From contig NZ_LXKN01000070.1 in NCBI RefSeq assembly GCF_001692325.1, positions 62,001 to 126,000 on the forward strand: DNA of 64,000 nt, written 5' to 3'. Both the position numbers and the translations under genes were made by a program. This document shows, piece after piece, positions 41,609 to 50,485 of this stretch. A model generated the notes under the pieces. It saw only the letters and a list, made by a program, of their open reading frames with translations, searched no databases and was not told the DNA's origin. Source of the DNA: Rhizobium sp. AC27/96 (GTDB lineage: Bacteria; Pseudomonadota; Alphaproteobacteria; Rhizobiales; Rhizobiaceae). Numbering within the stretch: position 1 is the stretch's first letter; every line of letters starts with the position of its first letter.

Positions 41609-42862
41609 ATGCGTAAATACTCGGTTTTTGCCGTGGCAAGGGAAGCGATGCGGGCTCACAAGGGCTGGGAGGCCCAATGGACCTCGCCGGAGCCGCGCAA
41701 GGAGTATGACGTCATCATCGTCGGCGCCGGCGGTCATGGCCTGGGCGCGGCCTACTATCTCGCCAAGGAGCATGGCATCACCAATATTGCCGTGATCGAA
41801 AAGGGCTGGCTCGGCGGCGGCAATACCGGCCGCAACACCACGATCATTCGCTCGAACTATCTCTATGAAGAGAGCATGCACATCTACGAGCATTCGATGA
41901 AGCTCTGGGAGGGGCTTTCGCAGGATCTCAACTACAACGTCATGTATTCGCCGCGTGGCGTGATGATGCTGTCGCACAATGTGCACGACCAGCAGTCCTT
42001 CAAGCGGCATATCCACGCCAACCGCCTCTATGGCATCGACAATGAGTGGCTGACGCCGGAGCAGGCGAAGGCTTTTTGTCCGCCGCTCGATATCTCCAAG
42101 ACGGCCCGCTATCCGATCAATGGCGCTGCCCTGCAGCGTCGCGGCGGTACGGCGCGGCACGATGCCGTCGCCTGGGGCTTTGCCCGTGCGGCGGCCGATC
42201 GCGGCGTCCACATCATCCAGAACTGCGAAGTGACCGGCATCCGCCGCGGGCCGGATGGTCGCGTGACCGGCGTCGACACGAGCAAGGGCTTCATTGGCGC
42301 CAAGAAGGTCGGCGTTTCAGCCGCTGGCCACACCACGGTGGTCATGCAGATGGCCGGCGTGCGCGTGCCGCTGCAGTCGAGCCCGCTGCAGGCGCTGGTG
42401 TCCGAGCCGCTGAAGCCGATCTTCCCCTGCGTTGTCATGTCGAACACGGTGCATGCCTATATCTCGCAGTCCGACAAGGGCGAGCTCGTCATCGGCGCCG
42501 GCACGGACCAGTATAATTCCTACAGCCAGACGGGCGGTCTGCAGATCATCACCCATACGCTGGATGCCATCTGCGAGCTCTTCCCGATGTTCCGCCGCGT
42601 GAAGATGATGCGCTCCTGGGGCGGCATCGTCGACAATACGCCGGATCGTTCGGCCATCCAGTCGAAGACGCCGGTGCCGGGGCTCTACGTCAATTGCGGC
42701 TGGGGCACGGGCGGGTTTAAGGCAACGCCCGGTTCGGCAAATCTCTTTGCGCACCTCATCGCCCGCGACGAGCCGCACAAGTTCAATGCCGGGCTCAATC
42801 TGGATCGCTTCCGCACTGGTCGCCTGATCGACGAGGCCGCGGCTGCCGCCGTGGCGCATTGA
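41609..42862 (+). CDS. soxB: Sarcosine oxidase subunit beta
   Basis: The flavin-bearing beta subunit (417 residues) of heterotetrameric sarcosine oxidase, which demethylates sarcosine to glycine with oxygen, giving H2O2 and passing the methyl group to tetrahydrofolate. FAD fold YDVIIVGAGGHGLGAAYYLAKEHGI (~33-57), RNTTIIRSNYLYEES with the covalent-FMN histidine region nearby, and LYVNCGWGTGGFKATPGSANLFAHLIA near the end are typical. It opens an operon (sox) with soxD, soxA and soxG. Rhizobia use this for choline, betaine and sarcosine breakdown. Confidence 0.95.
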   Translation: MRKYSVFAVAREAMRAHKGWEAQWTSPEPRKEYDVIIVGAGGHGLGAAYYLAKEHGITNIAVIEKGWLGGGNTGRNTTIIRSNYLYEESMHIYEHSMKLWEGLSQDLNYNVMYSPRGVMMLSHNVHDQQSFKRHIHANRLYGIDNEWLTPEQAKAFCPPLDISKTARYPINGAALQRRGGTARHDAVAWGFARAAADRGVHIIQNCEVTGIRRGPDGRVTGVDTSKGFIGAKKVGVSAAGHTTVVMQMAGVRVPLQSSPLQALVSEPLKPIFPCVVMSNTVHAYISQSDKGELVIGAGTDQYNSYSQTGGLQIITHTLDAICELFPMFRRVKMMRSWGGIVDNTPDRSAIQSKTPVPGLYVNCGWGTGGFKATPGSANLFAHLIARDEPHKFNAGLNLDRFRTGRLIDEAAAAAVAH

Positions 42863-43281
42863 TGCAGGCGGCGGTCGGGATCGCTCTTGCGGCGGGGCTT
42901 TCGCTTCCGGCAGGAACGGTCGCGACCGAAGTCAGCGATCTCTTGCCAGGGGTCAAGGATTTTCGCATGCAGGTGATCCATAAGGCGCAGAACGAGACGG
43001 AATGGCCCTTCGTGGCCGACAGCGGAACGCTTTTGTGTGCCAAGGTGCTGAACAAACCGGTGGTTTATTTCGTGCCGAAGCAGACGCCGGAGGTGCCAAG
43101 GGCATTCGCACTGGATACGGATCTGTTCGGAATGAGCATGGCCAATCTGGGAATGACCTACGTGCTGAAACCCTATGGTTCGCTGGAAGCACTGCTGAAG
43201 CGCATAACGCCTTTCGTCATCATGGGACGGCGGCTCTGCGCACAGCCTCCCGGTACAAGCCTTTCGGGCTCCGAGCTTTAA
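42862..43281 (+). CDS. Secreted DUF2511/YebY-like protein inserted in sox operon
   Basis: A 139-residue product beginning with a signal peptide (MQAAVGIALAAGLSLPAG, cleaved near ATE). The mature part has WPFVADSGTLLC and PRAFALDTDLFG, which resemble the W-P-F...S-G-T-L-x-C pattern of the DUF2511 (YebY) family; two cysteines are retained (GTLLC, RRLC). E. coli YebY sits with copper-related genes, so the role in a sarcosine operon is puzzling. Its ATG overlaps soxB's stop (TGATG) so it is translated with soxB. The family call is by eye and moderate. Confidence 0.55.
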   Translation: MQAAVGIALAAGLSLPAGTVATEVSDLLPGVKDFRMQVIHKAQNETEWPFVADSGTLLCAKVLNKPVVYFVPKQTPEVPRAFALDTDLFGMSMANLGMTYVLKPYGSLEALLKRITPFVIMGRRLCAQPPGTSLSGSEL

Positions 43282-43296
43282 CACAGGTAGAAAACG

Positions 43297-43662
43297 ATGC
43301 TGCTGATTTACTGCCCCTATTGCGAGGAAGAGCGTTCGGAACTCGAATTCCGCAACGCCGGTGACGCGCATATCGTGCGGCCGGCCAACATTGCCGGGAT
43401 CTCGGACGAAGAATTCGAGGAATATTTCTTCCTGCGCGACAATCCGAAGGGCCTGATCTTCGAACGCTGGCGGCACATCCATGGCTGCGGCCGCTTCTTC
43501 AATGCGGCGCGCGACACCGTGAGCGACCATTTCTACCGCACCTACAAGGCTGGCGAGCCGAAGCCGGATCCGGCTTCGCTCAAGCCTGGCATTGGCGAGC
43601 CGATGGCACAGCAACAGAACGAACAAGAACAGACGGCACAAAAAGAGGGATTTGCTGAATGA
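43297..43662 (+). CDS. soxD: Sarcosine oxidase subunit delta
   Basis: The small zinc-binding delta subunit (121 residues). LIYCPYCEEERSELEFRNAGDAHIVRP has the CPYC motif, and GLIFERWRHIHGCGRFFNAARDT holds the His-x-x-x-Cys metal ligands; this order is diagnostic for SoxD. The C-terminal ~25 residues (AQQQNEQEQTAQKEGFAE) are a Gln/Glu-rich extension beyond usual length. Its stop overlaps soxA's start as ATGA. It is separated from soxB by the DUF2511-like gene. Confidence 0.95.
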   Translation: MLLIYCPYCEEERSELEFRNAGDAHIVRPANIAGISDEEFEEYFFLRDNPKGLIFERWRHIHGCGRFFNAARDTVSDHFYRTYKAGEPKPDPASLKPGIGEPMAQQQNEQEQTAQKEGFAE

Positions 43663-46655
43663 GCGGCGCCAATCGTATTGCGGGCAAGGGGCGTTTGACG
43701 CCGGCCAGAACCGCCCGCTTCACCTTTGACGGCAAAAGCTACACGGCGCTTGAAGGCGATACCGTCGCCTCCGCGCTGCTTGCCAATGGCGTTCATCTCG
43801 TCGGCCGGTCATTCAAATACCACCGCCCGCGCGGTATTCTTTCGGCCGGAGCCGAGGAGCCGAATGCGTTGCTCGATATTTCCCGCGATGCGGCGCGGCG
43901 CCAGCCGAATGTGCGTGCCAGCGTGCAGGAGGTCTTCGATGGTATGAAGGCGCAGTCGCAGAACCGCTGGCCATCGCTCGCCTTCGATGTCGGCGGCGTC
44001 AACAATCTTGCCTCGCCTTTCTTTGCTGCCGGCTTCTACTACAAGACCTTCATGTGGCCGAAGGCGGCCTGGAAGCATATCTATGAACCCTTGATCCGTC
44101 GTGCGGCCGGCCTCGGTGTCGCGCCGACGGAAGAGGATCCGGATCACTATGCCAGCCGCTATGCGCATTGCGATGTGCTCGTTGTCGGCGCCGGCATTTC
44201 CGGCCTGTCGGCGGCATTGGCCGCTGCCGAAACGGGCGCAAAGGTCATTCTCTGCGACGAGCAGGCGGAAGCCGGCGGCGCACTGCGCTTCGACACCGGC
44301 GTCAAGATTGATGGTGTCGAGGGCTACGTCTGGGCGCAAGGGATCGTCGCCAGGCTCAAGGCCATGCCGAATGTCGAGGTGCTGACCCGCACGACCGCCT
44401 TCGGTTATTACAACCACAATTTCTTCGGGCTGGCCGAGCGGGTGACCGATCATCTGGCGAAGCCCGGCCGTAATCTGCCGCGAGAACGCCTGTGGCAGGT
44501 CCGCGCCAAGCGGGCAATCCTGGCGACCGGCGCCATCGAGCGCCACATGGTGTTTCCGAACAATGACCGTCCGGGCATCATGCTGGCGTCTGCGGCGCGC
44601 GCCTATCTCAACCATTACGGCGTCGCCGTCGGTGCGAAGATCGGCGTCTATACCGCGCATGATTCCGCCTATGAAGCCGCCTTCGATCTGAAGCGCGCCG
44701 GTGTCTCCGTCGTCGCCATCGTCGATAGTCGCGCTCGCCCGAGCGAGGCTGTACTGGCCGAGGCAAAGCGGCTCGGCATCGAGGTGATGGCCGATTACGC
44801 TGTGGTTGACACCTCAGGCAAGCTCCGCGTCTCCTCCATGACGGTTTTGCGCAATGGCAGCTCCGCCACCCGCAAGATTGCGATCGACGCGCTGCTGGTG
44901 TCGTCAGGCTGGACGCCGTCGGTGCATCTGTTCTCGCAGTCGCGCGGCAAGTTGAAATTCGATGCGGAGAAGCAGCGCTTCCTGCCTGGCACCTATGTTC
45001 AGGATTGCCTTTCCGTCGGCGCATGCAACGGCACGGACGGGCTGCAGGCGGCGATCGAGGAATCACTGGCGGCCGGCGAGCTGATGGCCCGCGCCACCGG
45101 CAGCACCAATGGCGGCGAGAAAATCCAGCTTCAGGCAGAGCAGGCTTTCGAATGGACCGGCGGTATGATCGGTGCGGCCGAAGGCGCCGGACCGGACACG
45201 AATGCCAAGGCTTTCGTCGATTTCCAGCATGACGTTTGCGCCAAGGATATCCGCCTTGCCGTGCGCGAGGGCATGCATTCCATCGAGCATATCAAGCGCT
45301 TCACCACCAACGGCATGGCCTCCGACCAGGGCAAGCTTTCCAACATGCACGGGCTGGCGATTGCCGCCGAAATGTTGGGCAAGGATATTCCGCAGGTTGG
45401 CCTCACCACCTTCCGCGCGCCCTATACGCCCGTCACCTACGGCACGCTGATCAGCCATTCGCGCGGATCTCTGTTCGATCCCGCCCGCAAGACGCCGATG
45501 CATGCCTGGGAAGAGGCGTATGGCGCGATCTTCGAGGATGTCGGCAACTGGAAGCGTGCCTGGTTCTACCCTCGCGCTGGCGAGACCATGCATGAGGCCG
45601 TCAATCGCGAGTGCCGCACGGCGCGTGATGTGGCCGGCGTGTTCGATGCCTCGACACTCGGCAAGATCGAAGTGGTCGGGCCGGATGCGGCCGAGTTCTT
45701 GAACCTGATCTACACCAATGCCTGGGATACGCTGAAGCCCGGCCGCTGCCGCTACGGCATCATGACCCGCGAGGATGGCTTCGTTTATGATGACGGTGTC
45801 GTCGGGCGCCTGGCCGATGACCGCTTCCATGTGACAACCACGACTGGCGGCGCGCCGCGCGTGCTGCATCATATGGAAGATTATCTCCAGACTGAATTCC
45901 CGCATCTGAAGGTGTGGCTGACCTCGACGACCGAGCAATGGGCCGTCATCGCCGTACAGGGTCCGAAGGCGCGCGAAATCATCGAGCCGCTGGTCGAGGG
46001 GCAGGATCTTTCCAACGAGGCCTTCCCGCATATGAGCGTGGCTGAGTGCAAGGTCTGCGGCGTGCCGGCCCGGCTGTTCCGCGTCTCCTTCACCGGTGAA
46101 GTCGGCTACGAAATCAACGTGCCGGCCGATTATGGCCAGTCTGTTCTGGAAGCCGTCTGGGCCCGGGCCGAGCCGCTGGGCGCTTGCGCCTACGGCACTG
46201 AGACCATGCACGTGCTGCGCGCGGAGAAGGGCTACATCATCGTCGGCCAGGATACCGACGGCACAGTGACGCCAGATGATGCCGGTCTTTCCTGGGCCGT
46301 TTCCAAGAAGAAGACCGATTTCGTCGGCATTCGCGGCTTGAAGCGACCCGATCTTATCAAGGAAGGCCGCAAGCAGCTCGTCGGCCTCGTCACGCGGGAC
46401 CCGAAGGTGGTGCTGGAGGAAGGCGCGCAGATCGTCGCCGATCCGAACGAGCAGAAGCCGATGACCATGCTTGGCCATGTCACTTCGGCCTACTGGTCGG
46501 AAAATCTCGGCCGCTCCATCGCCTTCGCGCTGGTCGCCGGCGGTCGCGAGCGCATGGGCAAGACGCTCTATGTGCCGATGCCGGACAAGACGATATCAGT
46601 CGAGGTGACGGATCTGGTGTTCTTTGACAAGGAAGGAGGCCGGATCAATGGCTGA
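43659..46655 (+). CDS. soxA: Sarcosine oxidase subunit alpha
   Basis: The 998-residue alpha subunit. Order of domains: an N-terminal 2Fe-2S-like SoxA-N fold (FTFDGKSYTALEGDTVASALLANG, ~20-45), a FAD/NAD-binding domain (VLVVGAGISGLSAALAAAETGAKVILCDEQ, ~170) with IEESLAAGELMA, and a C-terminal aminomethyltransferase domain (~610-998, AWEEAYGAIFEDVGNWKRAWFYP; FRVSFTGEVGYEINVPADYG). It binds NAD and tetrahydrofolate and forms 5,10-methylene-THF. Starts inside the soxD stop (ATGA) and is followed by soxG. Confidence 0.96.
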   Translation: MSGANRIAGKGRLTPARTARFTFDGKSYTALEGDTVASALLANGVHLVGRSFKYHRPRGILSAGAEEPNALLDISRDAARRQPNVRASVQEVFDGMKAQSQNRWPSLAFDVGGVNNLASPFFAAGFYYKTFMWPKAAWKHIYEPLIRRAAGLGVAPTEEDPDHYASRYAHCDVLVVGAGISGLSAALAAAETGAKVILCDEQAEAGGALRFDTGVKIDGVEGYVWAQGIVARLKAMPNVEVLTRTTAFGYYNHNFFGLAERVTDHLAKPGRNLPRERLWQVRAKRAILATGAIERHMVFPNNDRPGIMLASAARAYLNHYGVAVGAKIGVYTAHDSAYEAAFDLKRAGVSVVAIVDSRARPSEAVLAEAKRLGIEVMADYAVVDTSGKLRVSSMTVLRNGSSATRKIAIDALLVSSGWTPSVHLFSQSRGKLKFDAEKQRFLPGTYVQDCLSVGACNGTDGLQAAIEESLAAGELMARATGSTNGGEKIQLQAEQAFEWTGGMIGAAEGAGPDTNAKAFVDFQHDVCAKDIRLAVREGMHSIEHIKRFTTNGMASDQGKLSNMHGLAIAAEMLGKDIPQVGLTTFRAPYTPVTYGTLISHSRGSLFDPARKTPMHAWEEAYGAIFEDVGNWKRAWFYPRAGETMHEAVNRECRTARDVAGVFDASTLGKIEVVGPDAAEFLNLIYTNAWDTLKPGRCRYGIMTREDGFVYDDGVVGRLADDRFHVTTTTGGAPRVLHHMEDYLQTEFPHLKVWLTSTTEQWAVIAVQGPKAREIIEPLVEGQDLSNEAFPHMSVAECKVCGVPARLFRVSFTGEVGYEINVPADYGQSVLEAVWARAEPLGACAYGTETMHVLRAEKGYIIVGQDTDGTVTPDDAGLSWAVSKKKTDFVGIRGLKRPDLIKEGRKQLVGLVTRDPKVVLEEGAQIVADPNEQKPMTMLGHVTSAYWSENLGRSIAFALVAGGRERMGKTLYVPMPDKTISVEVTDLVFFDKEGGRING

Positions 46656-47196
46656 TATCGCTGCCCGTAAACTGCCGCTCGCCGGCCGCCATGGCGGTTC
46701 TTCCACCGTCCGCCTAACGCCGGCCGCACCCGCAAGCCGCATTGCGCTGCGGGCGCCGGCTGATTCCATCGGCGGGCTTTCGCAGGCGCTCGGCCTGCAA
46801 GTGCCGAACCGGCCGAAGACTTCGGCCAGCGTTAACGGGCGTCATGCGCTCTGGCTCGGCCCGGATGAATGGCTCGTCATCGATGAGAATGGCGCGGATC
46901 TGGTCGGTCTTGCGGCAGCGGCCGGTGTGTTGCATTCGGCGACCGATGTCTCGCATCGCAACACCGCTATTATCGTCTCCGGTCCCGGAGCCGAGGCAAC
47001 GATCTCGGGCGGCTGCCCGCAGGATCTTTCGCTTGAGGCCTTTCCGGTCGGCGCCTGCTCGCGCACGCTGCTCGGCAAGGTCGAAGTCGTGATCCTGCGT
47101 CTCGATGCGGAAACTTTCCGCGTCGAAGTCTGGCGCTCGTTTTCCGATTATGCCTTCGGCCTTCTGAGTGAAGCCGCGGAGGATGCGGGTCTTTAG
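46648..47196 (+). CDS. soxG: Sarcosine oxidase subunit gamma
   Basis: The 182-residue gamma subunit, needed for assembly of the heterotetramer. Family features: RLTPAAPASRIALRAPADSI, ALWLGPDEWLVIDENG (~68), ATDVSHRNTAIIVSGPGAEATISGGCPQDLS and the final FRVEVWRSFSDYAFGLLSEA. AAGGAGG before ATG 46648 sets the start; it overlaps soxA by eight bases. It is the last gene of the sox operon in the window. The folate genes (purU, folD) that sometimes follow are not here. Confidence 0.94.
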   Translation: MADIAARKLPLAGRHGGSSTVRLTPAAPASRIALRAPADSIGGLSQALGLQVPNRPKTSASVNGRHALWLGPDEWLVIDENGADLVGLAAAAGVLHSATDVSHRNTAIIVSGPGAEATISGGCPQDLSLEAFPVGACSRTLLGKVEVVILRLDAETFRVEVWRSFSDYAFGLLSEAAEDAGL

Positions 47197-47257
47197 GCTC
47201 GACAGGCCTTCGCGGGTAGAGCCAACGCAAAATCGGGTCAAGGCATGACAACCACGG

Positions 47258-47287
47258 CTGATGGCAATCGATCTTGTTTGCCATCAG
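47258..47287. terminator. Perfect hairpin after sox operon
   Basis: CTGATGGCAA (47258-47267) pairs exactly with TTGCCATCAG (47278-47287), loop of ten bases. It lies ~60 bases after soxG. Only three T residues follow, so termination by the Rho-independent route is uncertain. It rules out the ATG at 47261 as a likely start of the next gene. Confidence 0.55.
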
Positions 47288-47374
47288 TTTCGGTCACATA
47301 TTGGTTGTATCGGCGAGGTCGAAATACTCACCTTCAACCGGCGCACTGGGACGCGCGACACAAAGGTCATGCCC

Positions 47375-47752
47375 ATGGGCTCTGACAAAGACGGCCTTGA
47401 AGTTGATTCCAAGTCGTGGACGGGCACGGGATCTGCTGAAAGCGGTTTCGGAAAGACAGAAAACTCAGAATTCTCTTGGCGAGAAGCTCTTTCTTTCGAC
47501 AGGGTTCTGAAATTCATGTTTTTTCTGACTGCCAGTCAGATATTAATTACGGCGATTCTTCACGTTGCTTACCATTTCTTCGATGGGACACTCAGCCCAA
47601 ATATCGACTCTGTGGTGAACGAGCTATTTTTCAGCGGATCGCATTTTTCATATAATCTGAAGATCAAGTTGGAAATCTGCGGCGCTATCATTCTTATCAA
47701 AGCAATTGCTCTTCTGATCCGAAGAACCACCCGGCTCTTGCAACGGTTTTAA
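47375..47752 (+). CDS. Small membrane protein, function unknown
   Basis: Not recognised. From ATG 47375 (AAAGG at 47362-47366, eight bases upstream) it is 125 residues: a polar N-terminal ~40 residues and two hydrophobic segments (VLKFMFFLTASQILITAILHVAY, ICGAIILIKAIALLI). An upstream ATG at 47261 lies in a perfect hairpin and is unlikely. The base composition is more AT-rich than the surrounding operons. Its stop overlaps the stop of the convergent MaoC gene by four bases. It could be a real orphan or a recent insertion. Confidence 0.55.
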   Translation: MGSDKDGLEVDSKSWTGTGSAESGFGKTENSEFSWREALSFDRVLKFMFFLTASQILITAILHVAYHFFDGTLSPNIDSVVNELFFSGSHFSYNLKIKLEICGAIILIKAIALLIRRTTRLLQRF

Positions 47753-48237
47753 GATTCCTCCGGCCGATCCTTCGGATCGAACTGCGATATGGTCGTCCAT
47801 GTCGCAGTTAGCGCCGGCTTGCGCTCGTTCTCGATTTCGACCGTCACATCATAGGTCAGCATCAGCATATTGGCGCCGCGCAGCCGGGTTTCGGCAAGGT
47901 TGAAGCGGCCGCGCACGCGTGCGCCGCACTTCACTGGCGACATGAAGCGGATCTTTTCGAAGCCGTAGTTGATGCCCATGATCTGCTCGCGGATCTTCGG
48001 CAGGGCGCTGTAGTTCATCGCCGAGAGCAGTGAAAGCGTCAGAAAGCCGTGGGCGATGGTGCCGCCATAGGGCGTTTCCGCCTTGGCGCGTTCCGGATCG
48101 ACATGGATGAACTGGTGGTCGTGCGTCGCATCGGCGAAGGTGTCGATCATCGTCTGGTCGACTTCGATCCAATCGGAGACGCCGATCTCCGTTCCCACAC
48201 ATTTCATGATCTCAACAAGTGAGGTATCGCCGGGCAT
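47749..48237 (-). CDS. MaoC-family (R)-specific hydratase, NodN-like
   Basis: A 162-residue hot-dog-fold protein with the hydratase motif DATHDHQFIHVDPERAK (Asp and His of the catalytic pair, residues ~36-52), GTIAHGFLTLSLL and GINYGFEKIRFMSPV. It would hydrate enoyl-CoA, for instance in PHA or fatty-acid metabolism. NodN proteins of rhizobia share this sequence pattern, so annotation as NodN-like would be normal without implying nodulation. GAGGATGG precedes the ATG. It is transcribed after glgX with ~70 bases between. Confidence 0.88.
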   Translation of the reverse strand: MPGDTSLVEIMKCVGTEIGVSDWIEVDQTMIDTFADATHDHQFIHVDPERAKAETPYGGTIAHGFLTLSLLSAMNYSALPKIREQIMGINYGFEKIRFMSPVKCGARVRGRFNLAETRLRGANMLMLTYDVTVEIENERKPALTATWTTISQFDPKDRPEES

Positions 48238-48305
48238 TCCATCCTCGTCTATCTAAAGGGCCACTGGCCCTTTCTGGCGAATTGGGACGGAAAGTGCAAC
48301 CGGCG

Positions 48306-50276
48306 TCAGGATTCGACGAAGAAACCGACGGAGCGGGCGGGGATCGTGATCTGCTCACCGGCTGATGTTTCACCGGCAGGGCTCAGTTGCGACCAGTCGC
48401 CTTTTTCGGATGGCGGCAGAGTGGCGTGGAGCTCATCGGCGGTTCGATTGAACAGCATGGCAAGGCGTGTCGGCCGGCCGGCATTGCGGTCCTGTGTCTC
48501 GATCGCCATGCCGAGCACACCGGCTGCCGGCGCATCCCAGTCCGGCACGGTCATCGGCGTACCCGCGGCCGAAAACCAGACGACGTCGCCGTCTCCCTTG
48601 AAGAAATCCATATCGCTGAAAGCGCTGAAACGGCGGCGCAGGCCGGCAAGCCACGCGGTGTGACCGATCAGCTCGTCGTCCAGCGTCTTCCAGTCCATCC
48701 AGGTGATGGCATTGTCCTGGCAATAGGCGTTGTTGTTGCCTTGCTGGGTGCGGCCGCCTTCGTCACCTGATGTCAGCATGATCGTTCCGCGTGTGGCAAA
48801 CAGCGTCGAAAGCATGGCTTTGATGTCGGCACGGCGGCTGTTCTGGATGGCCTGGTCGTCTGTCTTGCCTTCGACACCATTGTTCCAGGAGAAATTCTCG
48901 TTGTGGCCGTCGCGATTGTTCTCGCCATTGGCTTCATTGTGCTTGCCGGCGTAGGAGACGATGTCCATCAGCGTGAAACCGTCATGGGCGGCGAGGAAGT
49001 TAACGCTGCGCGTCTGCGTGCGGCCGTCGCGACCGAAGATGGAAGAGGAGCCAGCAAGGATGGTTGCGAGATCGCCAATCCTGATGTCGTTGCGCCAGAA
49101 GCGGCGCAGGTCGTCGCGAGCGCGGTCGTTCCATTCGAGAAAGGGTGCCGGAAAATTTCCCAGTTGATAGCCGCCGGGACCGATGTCCCATGGTTCGGCG
49201 ATGAGGATGCGATCCTGCAACACCTCATCCGCCAGCATGGTGCGCAGCGTGACGCTTTCGGGATCGAACCCCTTGCTGCCGCGCCCGATCACCGGGGCGA
49301 GGTCGAAACGGAAACCGTCGATGCCAGCGTGCTGGACGAAATGGCGCAGGCTGTCGATGATCAGCCTGCGCGTCGCCGGCTGGTCGCAGGCGACGGTGTT
49401 GCCGGTGCCGGTATCGTTGACCAGCGTGCCGGGCTGATCCGGCAGGCTGCGGAAATAGGTGGGGTTGTCGAGGCCGCGCAGCGACAACGTCGGCCCCTGG
49501 CGGTCGCTTTCGCCGGTGTGATTGAAGACGAGATCGAGGATGACGGCGATCCCTTCGGCGTGAAGGGCCGCGACCGTCTCGCGTAATTCCTTGATGCCGC
49601 CGGGCACGAGGCGCGGGTCGAGCGCCATGAAGCCGACGGGATTATAGCCCCAGCCATTGGTAAGGCCGAGCGGCGGCAGGTGACGTTCGTCGATCCAGGC
49701 GGTGATCGGCATCAGTTCGACGGCATTCACCCCTAGGCGTTTGAGGTGTGCGATGACGGAGGGATGAGCGAGGGCACCGAGCGTGCCCCGCTGCTTCGCC
49801 GGCACATCCGGGTGCAGCATGGTGAAGGGCCTGACGGCGATCTCATAGATCAGCCCGCCCGGCTGAAACAACGGCTTGGCGGGGGCAACGGCGACATCGC
49901 GCGAGACGATCGCTTTCGGCATGAGATCGCGCGTATCTTCGCCGACTATTCCCAGACGCGGATCATATTGGAAGGCTCGGTCGATCTCCCGGGCGTAGGG
50001 GTCGATCAGCAGTTTCGAAGGGTCGAACCACAGGCCGCGATCAGGGTCGTAAGTACCGTGGGCGCGCAGGCCGTAGCGCATGCCCTGCTTGGCGTGCTTG
50101 ACGAAAACACGATGCTCATCGCCATCGCGGACCAATGGCAGCCGCACGACTTCCTTCTTGCCCTCCGCATCGAACACGCAAAGCTCGATCCGCTCGGCAT
50201 TCCGGGACCAAACGGCAAATTCGGCGCCCGTATCGGTGAGAGTAGCGCCAAGGGAGCGGATCGTCGGCTCTGACAT
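48306..50276 (-). CDS. glgX: Glycogen debranching enzyme
   Basis: Hydrolyses the alpha-1,6 branches of phosphorylase-limit glycogen (isoamylase-type). The 656-residue GH13 protein starts with a CBM48-type domain (SLGATLTDTGAEFAVWSRNAERIELCVFD), then the catalytic barrel with FRFDLAPVIG (nucleophile Asp, ~330), ILIAEPWDIGPGGYQLGNFP (acid/base Glu, ~370) and FLAAHDGFTLMD (His-Asp, ~435). The C-terminal beta domain follows. It lies downstream of pgm but separated from it by 209 bases of palindromic repeats, so it may have partly separate expression. Confidence 0.95.
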   Translation of the reverse strand: MSEPTIRSLGATLTDTGAEFAVWSRNAERIELCVFDAEGKKEVVRLPLVRDGDEHRVFVKHAKQGMRYGLRAHGTYDPDRGLWFDPSKLLIDPYAREIDRAFQYDPRLGIVGEDTRDLMPKAIVSRDVAVAPAKPLFQPGGLIYEIAVRPFTMLHPDVPAKQRGTLGALAHPSVIAHLKRLGVNAVELMPITAWIDERHLPPLGLTNGWGYNPVGFMALDPRLVPGGIKELRETVAALHAEGIAVILDLVFNHTGESDRQGPTLSLRGLDNPTYFRSLPDQPGTLVNDTGTGNTVACDQPATRRLIIDSLRHFVQHAGIDGFRFDLAPVIGRGSKGFDPESVTLRTMLADEVLQDRILIAEPWDIGPGGYQLGNFPAPFLEWNDRARDDLRRFWRNDIRIGDLATILAGSSSIFGRDGRTQTRSVNFLAAHDGFTLMDIVSYAGKHNEANGENNRDGHNENFSWNNGVEGKTDDQAIQNSRRADIKAMLSTLFATRGTIMLTSGDEGGRTQQGNNNAYCQDNAITWMDWKTLDDELIGHTAWLAGLRRRFSAFSDMDFFKGDGDVVWFSAAGTPMTVPDWDAPAAGVLGMAIETQDRNAGRPTRLAMLFNRTADELHATLPPSEKGDWSQLSPAGETSAGEQITIPARSVGFFVES

Positions 50277-50307
50277 GCTCGGGCTTTCCGGATGGCTGGA
50301 GTTCGTC

Positions 50308-50480
50308 CCCTCTCCCTGCTTGCGGGGAGAGGGCTAGGGTGAGGGGCCGAGCGTCCTGCAAAGCTCTGAGGCCGCCGCAAATCCTGAGAAAGCCCCTCAT
50401 CCGACCAGTCGCTACCTCACGTCGTTCGGAAGCGACTGGCCACCTTCTCCCCGCATATGCAGGGAGAAGGGGCTTAGGCC
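50308..50480. repeat. Rhizobial intergenic repeat cluster between pgm and glgX
   Basis: Two oppositely oriented units: CCCTCTCCCTGCTTGCGGGG/AGAGGGCTAGGGTGAGGGG-type at 50310-50345, and CCTTCTCCCCGCATATGCAG/GGAGAAGGGG at 50440-50472, with ACCAGTCGCTACCTCACG pairing to GAAGCGACTGG in between. The whole region can fold into a long stem. It resembles 3866-4130 and 7445-7570, so the family is dispersed. It may reduce transcription into glgX. Confidence 0.7.
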
Positions 50481-50485
50481 TTGGT

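Noticed and set aside
45063..46478. 471-codon open frame on the minus strand
   Set aside because: Antisense to soxA; no domain and no start signal.
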